Shown here: positions 29,748 through 38,381 of the stretch, piece by piece | How positions within the stretch are numbered: the first letter of the stretch is position 1 | Layout of the letters: every line of letters begins with the position of its first letter | Assembly: GCA_016756725.1 (NCBI GenBank) | Contig: JAESII010000013.1 | Coordinates: forward strand, 1 to 40,413 | Direction of reading: 5' to 3' | From: Synergistaceae bacterium | Lineage (GTDB): Bacteria; Synergistota; Synergistia; Synergistales; Aminithiophilaceae | DNA: 40,413 nucleotides | Position numbers and translations under genes: made by a program | Notes under the pieces: generated by a model | The model's input: only the letters and a program-made list of their open reading frames with translations | What the model was told of the DNA's origin: nothing | Databases searched by the model: none

Positions 29748-30455
29748 TCAGAGGTCGAAAAGGAAGGAATCGTCGACGCCGTCGAGGACGTGAATCTCCG
29801 CCTTCCCTCCCAGGTGGCGTTCGACGCCTTCGGCCAGAACCGTCAGGGCCCGGGCCAGCTCCTCGTCACGGGCGGGATCAAGGCTCTCCAGAACGAGGAG
29901 GGCCTCCGCCGTCGACGGAGAAAGACAGGTTCTCTGAGCCTCGCGCCAGTTCCAGCAGCGGCAGATGACGCCGATGTCGTCGCGGTAGATGACCTCGCCC
30001 TGGCGGGGCGGATCGTCGTCGCTCTCGCCAAGGGGGACAAAGGATTCGCCTCCCTCGGCGAGAACGAGACGGACATCGCCGACGACGGCCGCCAGGTCCT
30101 CGCCCCCGGCGGGAAGAAAGTGTTCCAGGGAGACGGCGTTGTAGAGATCGACCAGGGGGTTGATGGACGGGAGCGGCTTGTCTGCAGCGACGCGCTTCAC
30201 AAGGGCCTCGATGGAACAGCGTCGTCCCTTGGGGGCGCCGAAGGTGCGGAAGGCCCTGCGCCAGCCGGAAAGGTCGGGATGATCCGCCGGCGAAAGCCCG
30301 CCGAGGCGGTTTTTGGCCCTCACGATGGCCGCCTCGAGAATCTCCCCGGGCAGGCTGCCCCCGTTGGAGAGAGCTCGGGCCAGGACGATGCCGATGCGGG
30401 CCTCGGGAAAGAGGGCGCGGAAATCGGCTCCCACGAAAAAGCGTTTCTGAACCAC
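29748..30455 (-). CDS. B3/4 domain protein (PheRS beta-like tRNA-binding/editing fold)
   Basis: 235 residues from GTG 30455, which has AGGAGG 8 nt upstream. The central part (about 75-185) matches the B3/B4 domain of the phenylalanyl-tRNA synthetase beta subunit: SIEALVKRVAADKPLPSINPLVDLYNAVSLEHFLPAGGEDL in the full protein, then GEVIYRDDIGVICRCWNWRE. Stand-alone B3/4 proteins are widespread and may edit mischarged tRNA or bind amino acids; their role is not established. First gene of a likely two-gene operon with the RocB-type peptidase, divergent from the helicase. Confidence 0.88.
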   Translation of the reverse strand: MVQKRFFVGADFRALFPEARIGIVLARALSNGGSLPGEILEAAIVRAKNRLGGLSPADHPDLSGWRRAFRTFGAPKGRRCSIEALVKRVAADKPLPSINPLVDLYNAVSLEHFLPAGGEDLAAVVGDVRLVLAEGGESFVPLGESDDDPPRQGEVIYRDDIGVICRCWNWREAQRTCLSPSTAEALLVLESLDPARDEELARALTVLAEGVERHLGGKAEIHVLDGVDDSFLFDL

Positions 30456-30583
30456 GGCTGAAACCTCCTCGCGTTGTCTTCCTTTCACTCAGTCTATCAC
30501 GCGGCCTATCTCGTCGCCCCCCTTGAGGGTACAATGACCGCAGTGGACCGAAGGTCCCACCTCAGCGACAGAGGAGCGCTCGC

Positions 30584-32194
30584 ATGGACAAGACTTCCTT
30601 CTATCCCTGGCAGATCGCCGCCTTCCGGCGCCTCGAAGGCCGCAGCGGCGTCCTGTCGGCTCCGACGGGGAGCGGCAAGACCTGGGTCGCCTACCTCTGG
30701 ACGGGCCTGATCGACACCGACGGCCAGGGCCATCAGCCTAGGCGTCCTGTCATCTTCACGGCCCCCATCAAGGCCCTCAGTAACGAGCGCTACATGGACC
30801 TTCGGCGCATGGGCTTTGACGTCGGCATCGAAACGGGCGACTTTAAGAAAAACGAAGGCGCCTCCATTATCTGCTGCACCCAGGAGATCTACACGATGAA
30901 GTACGCCGGGCGACCGGGGATCACCCTCGTCATCGACGAGTTCCACTACATCTTCGACGACCCCGACCGGGCCAGAAGCTACATTGACGGCATCCGCCTC
31001 ACCCACCCCGACAGCCCCGTGCTGGTCATGTCGGCCACCTTCGGCGGAGCGGAGAAGGTGGGACGGTACCTCAAGCGTCTCACGGGCCGCCCCTTCGAGC
31101 TTTACGAGAGCCAGGAACGGGCGACGAAGCTTCTCTACAAGCCCCGCACTCCCCTCACGGCCTCACGGATCAAAGATGCCCTCGTCTTCGTCTTCTCCCA
31201 GAGGGGAGCGGCCGAACTGGCCGAGCTGATCGCCGCCGAGCGCCCCCTCATCGACGAGGAAGGCCGCAAACGCCTCGACGACTTGGCCGCCATCCTCCAG
31301 GTCGATTCCCTGGCACCTCCCCTGGAGCGGGGCATCGGCATCTACCACGGCGGCATGCTGCCCAAAGAGAAGCTTCTCGTCGAATCGGCCTTCAGGGAAC
31401 GGATTCTCGACGTCGTCGTCGGAACCAACGCCCTCGCCCTGGGCGTCAACCTCCCCGCCGAAACGGTCGTCTTCGGTCAGCTCGTCCGCTACCACGACCG
31501 CCGCCCCATCTCGAAGAACGAGTTCCTCCAGATGGCCGGACGGGCCGGGCGAAAGGGCCTTTTCGACCGGGGTTTCGTGACCTGGTTCAAGAACTCGCCC
31601 TGCGAGAGCCGCGGCACCGACACGGGCGCCGCCTTCCGGAAACTTCTCAAGAACCCCCCGGAAAAGGCGGCCGTCACCCTCAGGCCTGAATACGGCAAGC
31701 TCCTCCGCGAAGAGATCGCCGTCGATGAAGAGGCCCGCTACATCGCCCGCTTCTCCCTGCCCAACAGCGACGTACGCCTCGTCGAGGAAGAGCTCCGCAG
31801 CGGCCTGAGAAAGATCGCCAAGGCCGTCCGCCGCCTCGTACCCGCCTCGCAGCGCCAGCGGTTCCGGTTGATTCTGGCCGACCTCTGGTACGGCGAAATG
31901 GACATCGACGAAAATCTGGAGATGGCCATCCTCTTTCACCTCAGAGAACGGCCCCAGGCCATGACGGCCGCCGAGGTGCTGGAACCCTTCGAGCGGAACT
32001 ACCTTCAGGCTCTCCTCAAGGTCAAGCGCTTCGCCAACAGACTGCCTCAGGGCTACGCCTTCGACGGCCTGGCCGAGCTGAACGACGCCGTCGAGGCCAT
32101 CGACCCCACCATCTACGGCTTCGAGGAGAAACTGGACGAAATCGAAGGCGACTCCGGCGAAGGGCTCTCTTTCGCCGACGAAAAGGGCGAATGA
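30584..32194 (+). CDS. Ski2-like DEAD/DEAH-box helicase
   Basis: 536 residues of superfamily 2. Q-like start FYPWQIAAFRRL, Walker A APTGSGKT (26-33), TAPIKALSNERY (motif Ia), VIDEFH (116-121, a DEFH Walker B), VMSATF (148-153), GIGIYHGGMLPKEK, TNALALGVNLPAE and QMAGRAGRKG (motif VI). The GVNLP and GRAGRKG forms are those of Ski2/Mtr4 RNA helicases and relatives. A C-terminal helical part (about 390-536) lacks recognisable accessory domains. The ATG follows GAGGAGCGCTCGC. A TACAAT at 30530-30535 could be its -10, but no good -35 is seen. The stop overlaps the next gene by 4 nt (ATGA). Confidence 0.9.
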   Translation: MDKTSFYPWQIAAFRRLEGRSGVLSAPTGSGKTWVAYLWTGLIDTDGQGHQPRRPVIFTAPIKALSNERYMDLRRMGFDVGIETGDFKKNEGASIICCTQEIYTMKYAGRPGITLVIDEFHYIFDDPDRARSYIDGIRLTHPDSPVLVMSATFGGAEKVGRYLKRLTGRPFELYESQERATKLLYKPRTPLTASRIKDALVFVFSQRGAAELAELIAAERPLIDEEGRKRLDDLAAILQVDSLAPPLERGIGIYHGGMLPKEKLLVESAFRERILDVVVGTNALALGVNLPAETVVFGQLVRYHDRRPISKNEFLQMAGRAGRKGLFDRGFVTWFKNSPCESRGTDTGAAFRKLLKNPPEKAAVTLRPEYGKLLREEIAVDEEARYIARFSLPNSDVRLVEEELRSGLRKIAKAVRRLVPASQRQRFRLILADLWYGEMDIDENLEMAILFHLRERPQAMTAAEVLEPFERNYLQALLKVKRFANRLPQGYAFDGLAELNDAVEAIDPTIYGFEEKLDEIEGDSGEGLSFADEKGE

Positions 32195-34089
32195 GGCTGG
32201 TCCCTTCCGCCTGTCCCCACGACTGTCCCAGCGGGTGCGCCTTCCTGGTGGGCCGTGACGGTGACAGGATCGTCATCGAGGCCAACAGCCGGCTCCCCTG
32301 GACGACCTTCGTCTGCCCCAAGGGGAAACGGTGGGCAAGGCGCCTTTTCGACGGGCGACGGCTAACAACACCCCTGCTCCGCAGAGGGGAGGACTTCGTC
32401 CCCCTCTCCGTCGACGGTGCCCTCGACCTCTGGGCCGAAAACTTACGGGAAGGGGTCTCCCGCCACGGCCCCCTTTCCGTCTTCTTCTATCAGGGAGCGG
32501 GGTCCCTCTATTTCTCCAAGAACCTGTTGGCCCACCCCCTGGCCGAACTTGGCGGCTACCGGACGACGAGAGGCAGCCTCTGCGGCGCCGCCGGCAACGC
32601 CGGGCTGGCCGAGACCTTCGGAGCCGTCCCCGTCCAGTCCGCCGAGACTCTCCTCTCGTCGGCCAAGGCCGTTCTCCTCTGGGGGCGCAACGTCACCGAG
32701 ACGCACCCTCATCTCCTTCCCCTCCTCAATGAAATCAGACGACGCGGCGGCCACCTGGGTGCCGTCGAGATCCGGGAAACACCGACGACGGCCTTCGTCG
32801 ACCGCTGGTGGCGCATCCGCCCCGGCGGAGACGCCTTCCTCGCCGCCTGGCTCTGCCGCCAGATCCTGGTGCGGGGCCTGGCGCCAAGGGAATGGGAGCA
32901 ACGGGTCACCAACAAGGAACCTTTCCGGGAACTCTTGGCCGGCAGCGAGGACAGCCGTCTTCTCCGTGAGGCCGGACTCGCCGACGACGAGGCCGAAGCC
33001 CTTCTGACCTGGCTTCTTGACGGGCCGGTGACCCATTACGGCGGCTACGGCCTCCAGCGTTACCTCCACGGCAAGGAGAGCTACCGCTGGATTGCGGCCC
33101 TGGCCGTCCTGCTGGGCGCCTTCGACAGCCCCGGAGCGGGCGTTCTCCTCGGCAAGGACGAGATGGCCCGCTTCCCCTCCTCGCTCCTTCCCCGGCCCAA
33201 AGAGACCGAGCGGCTCCCCGTCGCCACCTGGCACCACGAACTCGAAAAAGGAACTCCGGCGGTGGAGCACCTCATCGTCACCGGCGCGAACCCTCTCCAG
33301 CAGGCCCCTGACGAGGGTGGACTGCGGGAGCGCTTCCGCTCCATCCCCTTCAAGGTCTGCCTCGACCTGACGTTGACCGAGACAGCCCGGGCCTGCGACC
33401 TGATCCTCCCCGTCGCCACCTTCCTCGAAGAGGGCCCCGACTGGCGCGGGTCCTACTGGCACCGCTACCTGGTCCGGTCCGAACCGCTCCTGGCACCGCC
33501 GCCCTCCGTCCTGCCCGAGACGACCTGGTTCGGCGGCCTCGCCCGAAGGCTGGGCCTGGGAGCCGATCCGGAGAAACTCCTCAGGACTCTGGACGAAACC
33601 CTCCTGGCCGACGGAGAGCTGGAGGCCTGCGGTGACGGCGTCTACGCCTGGGCGGAGAAGGAACTCTGGCGCGACCCGTCGGCCCGGGCTGCCTTGCCCG
33701 GGGCCCTTCCCCAAATCAAAAAGGCGCCGAAGGAGTGCCTCCGGCTGGTGACGGTCCACGTGGCCGACTACATCAACGGCCAGAGCTGGGATGCCCCGTC
33801 AGCGGAAGAAGCGCTTCTGCTTCGGATGGCCCCTTCCGAGATGGCCCGCCGGGGCCTGGAGGCGGGTGATACCGTTCTGGTCCGATCGGAGACGGGTGCC
33901 TCCCTGGAACTTGCCGTCGCCTCCGACGAAGGGCTTCCTCCCCAGATCGTCACCCTTCCTCAGGGCAGACCGGCCGTCAACGCTCTGACTCCGCCTCTCT
34001 CGAGCCCCGGCTTCGGGGCCCCCTACCACGAGACCTTCGTCGATATCGTTCCAAAGAACGGCCACAGGCCCATCCGGTCCGGACCTTAA
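32191..34089 (+). CDS. Molybdopterin-dependent oxidoreductase with an N-terminal [4Fe-4S] motif
   Basis: 632 residues of the DMSO-reductase family. The cluster motif CPHDCPSGC with Cys8, Cys12, Cys16 and Cys42 is complete, followed by SVFFYQGAGSLYFSKNLLA and RGSLCGAAGNAG, where Cys131 may be the Mo/W ligand. HLIVTGANPLQQAPD and LILPVATFLEEGPDWRGSY are typical of domain III. The last 110 residues form the C-terminal MGD-binding beta barrel (MAPSEMARRGLEAGDTVLV, VNALTPPLSS). There is no Tat signal, so it should be cytoplasmic. The physiological substrate is unknown; no partner subunit or cofactor gene is nearby. Its start overlaps the helicase stop by 4 nt, an unusual coupling. Confidence 0.9.
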   Translation: MRLVPSACPHDCPSGCAFLVGRDGDRIVIEANSRLPWTTFVCPKGKRWARRLFDGRRLTTPLLRRGEDFVPLSVDGALDLWAENLREGVSRHGPLSVFFYQGAGSLYFSKNLLAHPLAELGGYRTTRGSLCGAAGNAGLAETFGAVPVQSAETLLSSAKAVLLWGRNVTETHPHLLPLLNEIRRRGGHLGAVEIRETPTTAFVDRWWRIRPGGDAFLAAWLCRQILVRGLAPREWEQRVTNKEPFRELLAGSEDSRLLREAGLADDEAEALLTWLLDGPVTHYGGYGLQRYLHGKESYRWIAALAVLLGAFDSPGAGVLLGKDEMARFPSSLLPRPKETERLPVATWHHELEKGTPAVEHLIVTGANPLQQAPDEGGLRERFRSIPFKVCLDLTLTETARACDLILPVATFLEEGPDWRGSYWHRYLVRSEPLLAPPPSVLPETTWFGGLARRLGLGADPEKLLRTLDETLLADGELEACGDGVYAWAEKELWRDPSARAALPGALPQIKKAPKECLRLVTVHVADYINGQSWDAPSAEEALLLRMAPSEMARRGLEAGDTVLVRSETGASLELAVASDEGLPPQIVTLPQGRPAVNALTPPLSSPGFGAPYHETFVDIVPKNGHRPIRSGP

Positions 34090-34105
34090 TGGGCTCGTCC
34101 CCGGC

Positions 34106-34134
34106 GAGACATTCTCCGCCGGATATGCTATACA
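34106..34134 (+). promoter_or_regulatory. Promoter of the first class-I aminotransferase, GAGACA-17-TATACA with extended TGn
   Basis: GAGACA (34106-34111), 17-bp spacer, TATACA (34129-34134) preceded by TGC, an extended -10. Start would be near 34141, about 50 nt before the TTG start at 34193. Confidence 0.55.
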
Positions 34135-34192
34135 TGGGACGTGATCGTCCGCACCGCTGGGTGAACCACAAGGAGATACAGGAGGGATAGGC

Positions 34193-35404
34193 TTGAGCAA
34201 GATCGACTGGAAGGACCTTTATTCGACCGTTGGAGCGGGACTGAAGCCCTCACCGATCCGAGAGCTGATGAAGTACACCAAGGAACCGGGCATGATCTCC
34301 TTCGCCGGCGGAAACCCCGACCCGGAGATCTTCCCCGTCGCCGAGTTCGGCCAGGCCTCGCAAATCCTCACCGAACGGGGCAAGGAGGCCCTCCAGTACG
34401 GCGCCACCGACGGTTTTGCCCCGCTGAAGGATTTCATCGCTCAATGGATGGCGCCTCGGATGGGCCGCGTCACCGCGACGGAGGAGATGGTTGTCACCAC
34501 CGGTTCACAGCAGATGATGGACCTCCTCTGCACGGCCCTCATCGACCCCGGCGACTGCGCGATCGTCGAGGAACCGACCTACCCCGGCTCGATCCACACC
34601 ATGCGCAACCACCACGTCACCTTCCTGACCTGCCCCTGCGACGAAGACGGGATGGTCGTCGACGCCCTGCCCGAGATCATCGAGAAGGCCCGCAAGGCCG
34701 GCCAGAAGGTCAAGTTCATCTACACCATCGTCAACTTCCACAACCCTGCCGGGGTGACCCTCTCGCTGGAACGGCGGCGCAAGCTTCTAGACATCGCCTC
34801 CCGGTACGGCATCCTCATCTTCGAGGACGACCCTTACGGCCATCTCCGCTACGACGGCGACCATCTGCCGACGATCTTCTCCATGGACAACGAGGGAATC
34901 GTCCTTTTCGCCTGCTCCTTCTCGAAGATCCTCGCCCCGGGGACTCGCGTCGCCTGGGCTGTCGGAGACAAGGACCTCATCCGGAGCCTCGTCATGGTCA
35001 AACAGGGCGTTGACCTCTGCACCAGCGTCGTCGCCCAGGCTCTGGTCTACGAGTACTGCCGTCAGGGAAACATGGAGAGTTTCCTGCCCAAAATCGTGGC
35101 TCACTACGGCAAGAAGCGTGATGCCATGGCCCAGGCCTTCGAGAAGCACCTTCCGGCCGACGTCCGCTTCGTCAAACCGGCAGGGGGCTTCTTCTTCTGG
35201 CTCAACCTGCCCGGCGTGGACACGAAGGAACTCTTCTTCAAGGCCGTCGAGCGCAAGGTTGCCTTCGTAACGGGACCGGCCTTCTACCCCAGCGGCTCCG
35301 GCGGCGAGAACAACCTCCGCAGCTGCTTCACCTTCGCCTCGACGGAACAGATCGACGAGGGGGCACGCCGCCTCGCCCAGGCCATCGCCGACCTCAAGGG
35401 CTGA
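34193..35404 (+). CDS. PLP-dependent class I aminotransferase (2-aminoadipate/LysN-like), copy 1
   Basis: 403 residues from TTG 34193, preceded by AGGAGGGATAGGC. Fold-type-I class I/II features: ISFAGGNPDPEIFP, FHNPAGVTLSLERR (PLP-contacting Asn), IFEDDPYGHLRYDG (Asp) and ACSFSKILAPGTRVAW with the Schiff-base Lys; GGFFFWLNLP near the end. This KAT/LysN-like group transaminates aromatic, branched or 2-aminoadipate substrates; the exact one is unknown. It is followed by a hairpin terminator and then by a close paralogue, suggesting tandem duplication. Confidence 0.93.
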   Translation: MSKIDWKDLYSTVGAGLKPSPIRELMKYTKEPGMISFAGGNPDPEIFPVAEFGQASQILTERGKEALQYGATDGFAPLKDFIAQWMAPRMGRVTATEEMVVTTGSQQMMDLLCTALIDPGDCAIVEEPTYPGSIHTMRNHHVTFLTCPCDEDGMVVDALPEIIEKARKAGQKVKFIYTIVNFHNPAGVTLSLERRRKLLDIASRYGILIFEDDPYGHLRYDGDHLPTIFSMDNEGIVLFACSFSKILAPGTRVAWAVGDKDLIRSLVMVKQGVDLCTSVVAQALVYEYCRQGNMESFLPKIVAHYGKKRDAMAQAFEKHLPADVRFVKPAGGFFFWLNLPGVDTKELFFKAVERKVAFVTGPAFYPSGSGGENNLRSCFTFASTEQIDEGARRLAQAIADLKG

Positions 35405-35424
35405 CAATCGCGAACGCTCTTTTG

Positions 35425-35451
35425 GGAAAGGGGCCCTTCGGGCCCCTTTCC
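35425..35451 (+). terminator. Hairpin terminator between the aminotransferase paralogues
   Basis: GGAAAGGGGCCC (35425-35436) and GGGCCCCTTTCC (35440-35451) form a perfect 12-bp stem; the apex CTTCGG makes a stable UUCG tetraloop. The tail is T-poor. A TATAAT follows at 35454-35459 and could serve the next gene, although no -35 is recognisable at the right spacing. Confidence 0.7.
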
Positions 35452-35494
35452 TGTATAATGCCATCAAGAAAAAGTCTTGAAGGAGGCGAGAAGA

Positions 35495-36700
35495 GTGAGT
35501 CAACTCTGGGATTCCCTTTTCAGCGAGGCCGCAGGAGCCATCAAGCCCTCTCCGATACGGGAGATGCTCCATCTGATCCGCCAGCCGGGCATGATCTCTT
35601 TCGCCGGCGGCATGCCCGATCCGGCAATCTTCCCCGTCAGCGAGTTCTATGAGGCCACGGCCATCCTCCGCGATTCGGGACGGGATGTCCTCCAGTACGG
35701 CACGACCGAAGGATACGGCCCCCTGAAGGACTTCCTGTCCGCCTGGACGGCCCCGCGCATGGGGCGGCGCCTCAAGGAGGAGGAGCTGCTCATCACCTCC
35801 GGCTCGACGCAGGTCGTCGATCTCCTCAACTGGGCCATCGTCGACAAGGGCGACGTCATCATCGTCGAAGAACCCTCCTTCATGGGATCGACACTGAACA
35901 TGCACAACCACGGCGCCGACTTTGAGACCATCTCCTGCGACGCCGAAGGCATGGAAGTCCACCTCCTGCCGGAGAAGATCGAAGCCCTCCAGAAAGCCGG
36001 CAGGAAGGTCAAGTACATCTACTGCATCACCAACTTCCACAACCCCCTGGGCTGCACCCTCACCGTGGAACGCCGAAAGGCGCTTCTCGACGTGGCCTAC
36101 CGCTACGGCATCCCCATCCTCGAGGACGACCCCTACGGCTACGTCCGCTTCGACGGCGACCACCTTCCCACCCTCTTCTCCCTCGACGAGAAGGGCATGG
36201 TGATCTACGCCTGCTCCTTCTCCAAGATCCTCGCCCCGGGGACGCGGCTGGGCTGGTGCGCCGGCCCGGCCGAACTGATCCGGAAGATGGCCATCTTCAA
36301 GCAGGGCGTCGACGTCTGCAGCTGCGTCGTCTCTCAGGCCCTGGTCTACGAATACTGCCGCCAGGGGCACCTGGAGGCCTTCCTGCCCAAGATCATCGCC
36401 CACTACACGAAAAAGCGGGACGCCATGGAAGAGGCCTTCAAACGCCACCTGCCCCTCGACGAGGTCCACTGGGTCAAGCCCGAGGGCGGATTCTTCTACT
36501 GGCTCGAAACGCCTAAAATCGACGTCGATGAGCTTTTCCGGAAGGCCATCGATCAGAAAGTCGCCATCGTTCCCGGTCACACCTTCTTCGTCGGCCAGGG
36601 AGGGCATCACAACTGCCGCCTCTGTTACACCTTCGCCTCGCCCGAAGAAATCGACGAGGGGGCCCGCCGCCTGGGATCGGCCATGAGGGAACTGCTCTAG
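35495..36700 (+). CDS. PLP-dependent class I aminotransferase (2-aminoadipate/LysN-like), copy 2
   Basis: 401 residues from GTG 35495, chosen because AAGGAGG lies 8 nt upstream; a TTG at 35477 would place that ribosome site inside the gene. It is a clear paralogue of the preceding gene, colinear without large gaps: ISFAGGMPDPAIFPVSEF, FHNPLGCTLTVERR, ILEDDPYGYVRFDG, ACSFSKILAPGTRLGW (Schiff-base Lys) and GGFFYWLETP. Differences in the substrate-lining stretches suggest separate specificities. It ends 14 nt before a 17-bp terminator stem. Confidence 0.93.
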   Translation: MSQLWDSLFSEAAGAIKPSPIREMLHLIRQPGMISFAGGMPDPAIFPVSEFYEATAILRDSGRDVLQYGTTEGYGPLKDFLSAWTAPRMGRRLKEEELLITSGSTQVVDLLNWAIVDKGDVIIVEEPSFMGSTLNMHNHGADFETISCDAEGMEVHLLPEKIEALQKAGRKVKYIYCITNFHNPLGCTLTVERRKALLDVAYRYGIPILEDDPYGYVRFDGDHLPTLFSLDEKGMVIYACSFSKILAPGTRLGWCAGPAELIRKMAIFKQGVDVCSCVVSQALVYEYCRQGHLEAFLPKIIAHYTKKRDAMEEAFKRHLPLDEVHWVKPEGGFFYWLETPKIDVDELFRKAIDQKVAIVPGHTFFVGQGGHHNCRLCYTFASPEEIDEGARRLGSAMRELL

Positions 36701-36714
36701 GCAGAAAAGACCAT

Positions 36715-36752
36715 GGCGGCGCCCCCTCTCCTTCGGGAGAGGGGGCGCCGCC
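36715..36752 (+). terminator. Long GC-rich hairpin terminator with UUCG tetraloop
   Basis: Arms 36715-36731 and 36736-36752 are exactly complementary (17 bp) around TTCG closed by C-G. It stands between the second aminotransferase and mnmE. A T-rich tail is absent (only CTTTA follows at some distance). Confidence 0.75.
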
Positions 36753-36774
36753 GGCCTTTACGGGAAAGAGAGGA

Positions 36775-38139
36775 ATGCCCGTGCGAAACGACACCATCGC
36801 CTCCCTGTCGACGGCACTGGGCGAGTCGGCCATCGCCATCGTCAGACTTTCAGGCCCCCGGTCAAGGGAACTGGCCGATTCAGTCTTCCGCGGCAAGACA
36901 TCTCTTGCCGGGACGGAAGCCCGTTTTGTCCGCTACGGCAGACTCGTCGATGAAAGGGGAGAACCCTTTGACGAGGTCCTGGCCTTCTGGTTCGCCGCTC
37001 CCCGAAGCTACACCGGCGAGGAGATGGCCGAGATCCACTGCCACGGAGGCAACATGGCCGCCCGACTATGCCTGGAGAGGCTCTACGGTCTCGGCGCGAG
37101 GCCGGCCCGACCGGGCGAGTTCACCCAGAGGGCCTTCCTCAACGGCAGGATCGACCTGGCCCAGGCCGAAGGCGTTCTGGCGACGATCCAGGCCAGGACG
37201 GAAACAGCGCTGAAGGCGGCCCAACGGGGACTCACCGGAGTTCTCTCGGGAGAAACGGAAAAACTCCGGGAGGCGATCCTCGACCTTTCGGCCCACATCG
37301 AGGCCAGCCTGGACTATCCCGACGAGGAACTGCCCCCCCTGCCGGCGGAGGAACTTCTCACCCGACTGGACGCGCTGCGCCGTCAGGCCGGCACCCTCTT
37401 CGAGCGGTGCCGGACGGGACTGCTTCTCCGCCAGGGAATCTCCATCGCCCTCGCGGGCAAACCCAACGTCGGCAAGTCCTCCCTCCTCAACGCCCTCCTC
37501 GCAAGACCTCGAGCCCTCGTCACCGACGTTGCCGGGACGACGCGGGACATCCTCGAGGAGCCGCTGGCCCACCGCGGCGTCCCCCTCAACCTCCTCGACA
37601 CGGCGGGGTTGCGCGACCCCCTCGACGAGGTGGAGGCCCTCGGCATCGGCCGGACCCTGGAAGCCCTGCAGGGAGCTGCCCTGGCCCTCTTCGTCGTCGA
37701 CGGCAGCCGTCCTCTTGACGGTGACGACGAACGGGTCGCCTCCCGCCTGGAGGGACTGCCCCATCTCACCGTCGTCAACAAATCCGACCTCCCCTCTCCT
37801 GTTGCCGATGAGGCCCTCTTCGCTCTCTCGCCGACGCAAGGGGTCCTCCGCCTGTCGGCCAGGACGGGCGACGGCATCGACTCCCTCAAGGAAACCATCG
37901 TCGACGCCGTCGTCGCTTCGGGACTCCTCGACGAAGGGCTGAACGCCTCGGCCTTTCAGCTCGACGAGCTGCGCAGGGCCTTGGAAGGCCTCGACGAAGC
38001 CCGCGACGCCGCCGTTCTGGGCCTGGATCTGGCCGCCTCAAGTCTCATCGAGGCGAGACTGGCCCTGGAGAACGTCGTGGGCCCCTCGGAAGAGTCTCTC
38101 CTGGAACGGATTTTCAACCGCTTCTGCGTCGGGAAATAA
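36775..38139 (+). CDS. mnmE: tRNA modification GTPase MnmE
   Basis: With MnmG, MnmE installs the carboxymethylaminomethyl group on U34 of certain tRNAs. 454 residues. The N-terminal folate-binding domain (1-118) has TIASLSTALGESAIAIVRLS and EIHCHGG. A helical domain contains RAFLNGRIDLAQAEGV, and the G domain has GKPNVGKSS (228-236), VAGTTRDILEE, LLDTAGLRD and NKSD. The C-terminus FCVGK ends with the conserved Cys451 of the CxGK motif. The ATG follows AGAGGA. It lies directly after a terminator hairpin and ends before a bidirectional terminator shared with tRNA-Ile. mnmG is not in the window. Confidence 0.97.
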   Translation: MPVRNDTIASLSTALGESAIAIVRLSGPRSRELADSVFRGKTSLAGTEARFVRYGRLVDERGEPFDEVLAFWFAAPRSYTGEEMAEIHCHGGNMAARLCLERLYGLGARPARPGEFTQRAFLNGRIDLAQAEGVLATIQARTETALKAAQRGLTGVLSGETEKLREAILDLSAHIEASLDYPDEELPPLPAEELLTRLDALRRQAGTLFERCRTGLLLRQGISIALAGKPNVGKSSLLNALLARPRALVTDVAGTTRDILEEPLAHRGVPLNLLDTAGLRDPLDEVEALGIGRTLEALQGAALALFVVDGSRPLDGDDERVASRLEGLPHLTVVNKSDLPSPVADEALFALSPTQGVLRLSARTGDGIDSLKETIVDAVVASGLLDEGLNASAFQLDELRRALEGLDEARDAAVLGLDLAASSLIEARLALENVVGPSEESLLERIFNRFCVGK

Positions 38140-38199
38140 AACGCAGGAAAAGACCGTCGCGTACCGCCAAGTTCCCGGCAACGACAGCAGCAGATGGCA

Positions 38200-38235
38200 A
38201 AAAGGCGAGGTCCCCTTAAGGGGACCTCGCCTTTT
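38200..38235. terminator. Bidirectional terminator between mnmE and tRNA-Ile
   Basis: A 36-nt perfect palindrome (two 18-nt halves, centre TTAA) that starts AAAAGGCGAGG and ends CCTCGCCTTTT. It serves mnmE on the plus strand and the tRNA on the minus strand, each with a T run. Confidence 0.9.
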
Positions 38236-38243
38236 CGGGCTTT

Positions 38244-38320
<77 letters not shown>

Positions 38321-38329
38321 GCAGGGAAG

Positions 38330-38358
38330 ATTTTACCGCGGAAGGGGCTTCTTGTCAC
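38330..38358 (-). promoter_or_regulatory. tRNA-Ile promoter, GTGACA-17-TAAAAT
   Basis: On the minus strand GTGACA (38358-38353), 17-bp spacer, TAAAAT (38335-38330), each 5 of 6 from consensus. The start near 38323 is almost at the mature tRNA 5' end (38320). Confidence 0.7.
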
Positions 38359-38381
38359 CCTCTGAAGAAGAAAAGAGCTCA

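Noticed and set aside
34787..36610. A 607-codon minus-strand open frame
   Set aside because: It is antisense to both aminotransferases and shows internal near-repeats only because the two sense genes are paralogues.
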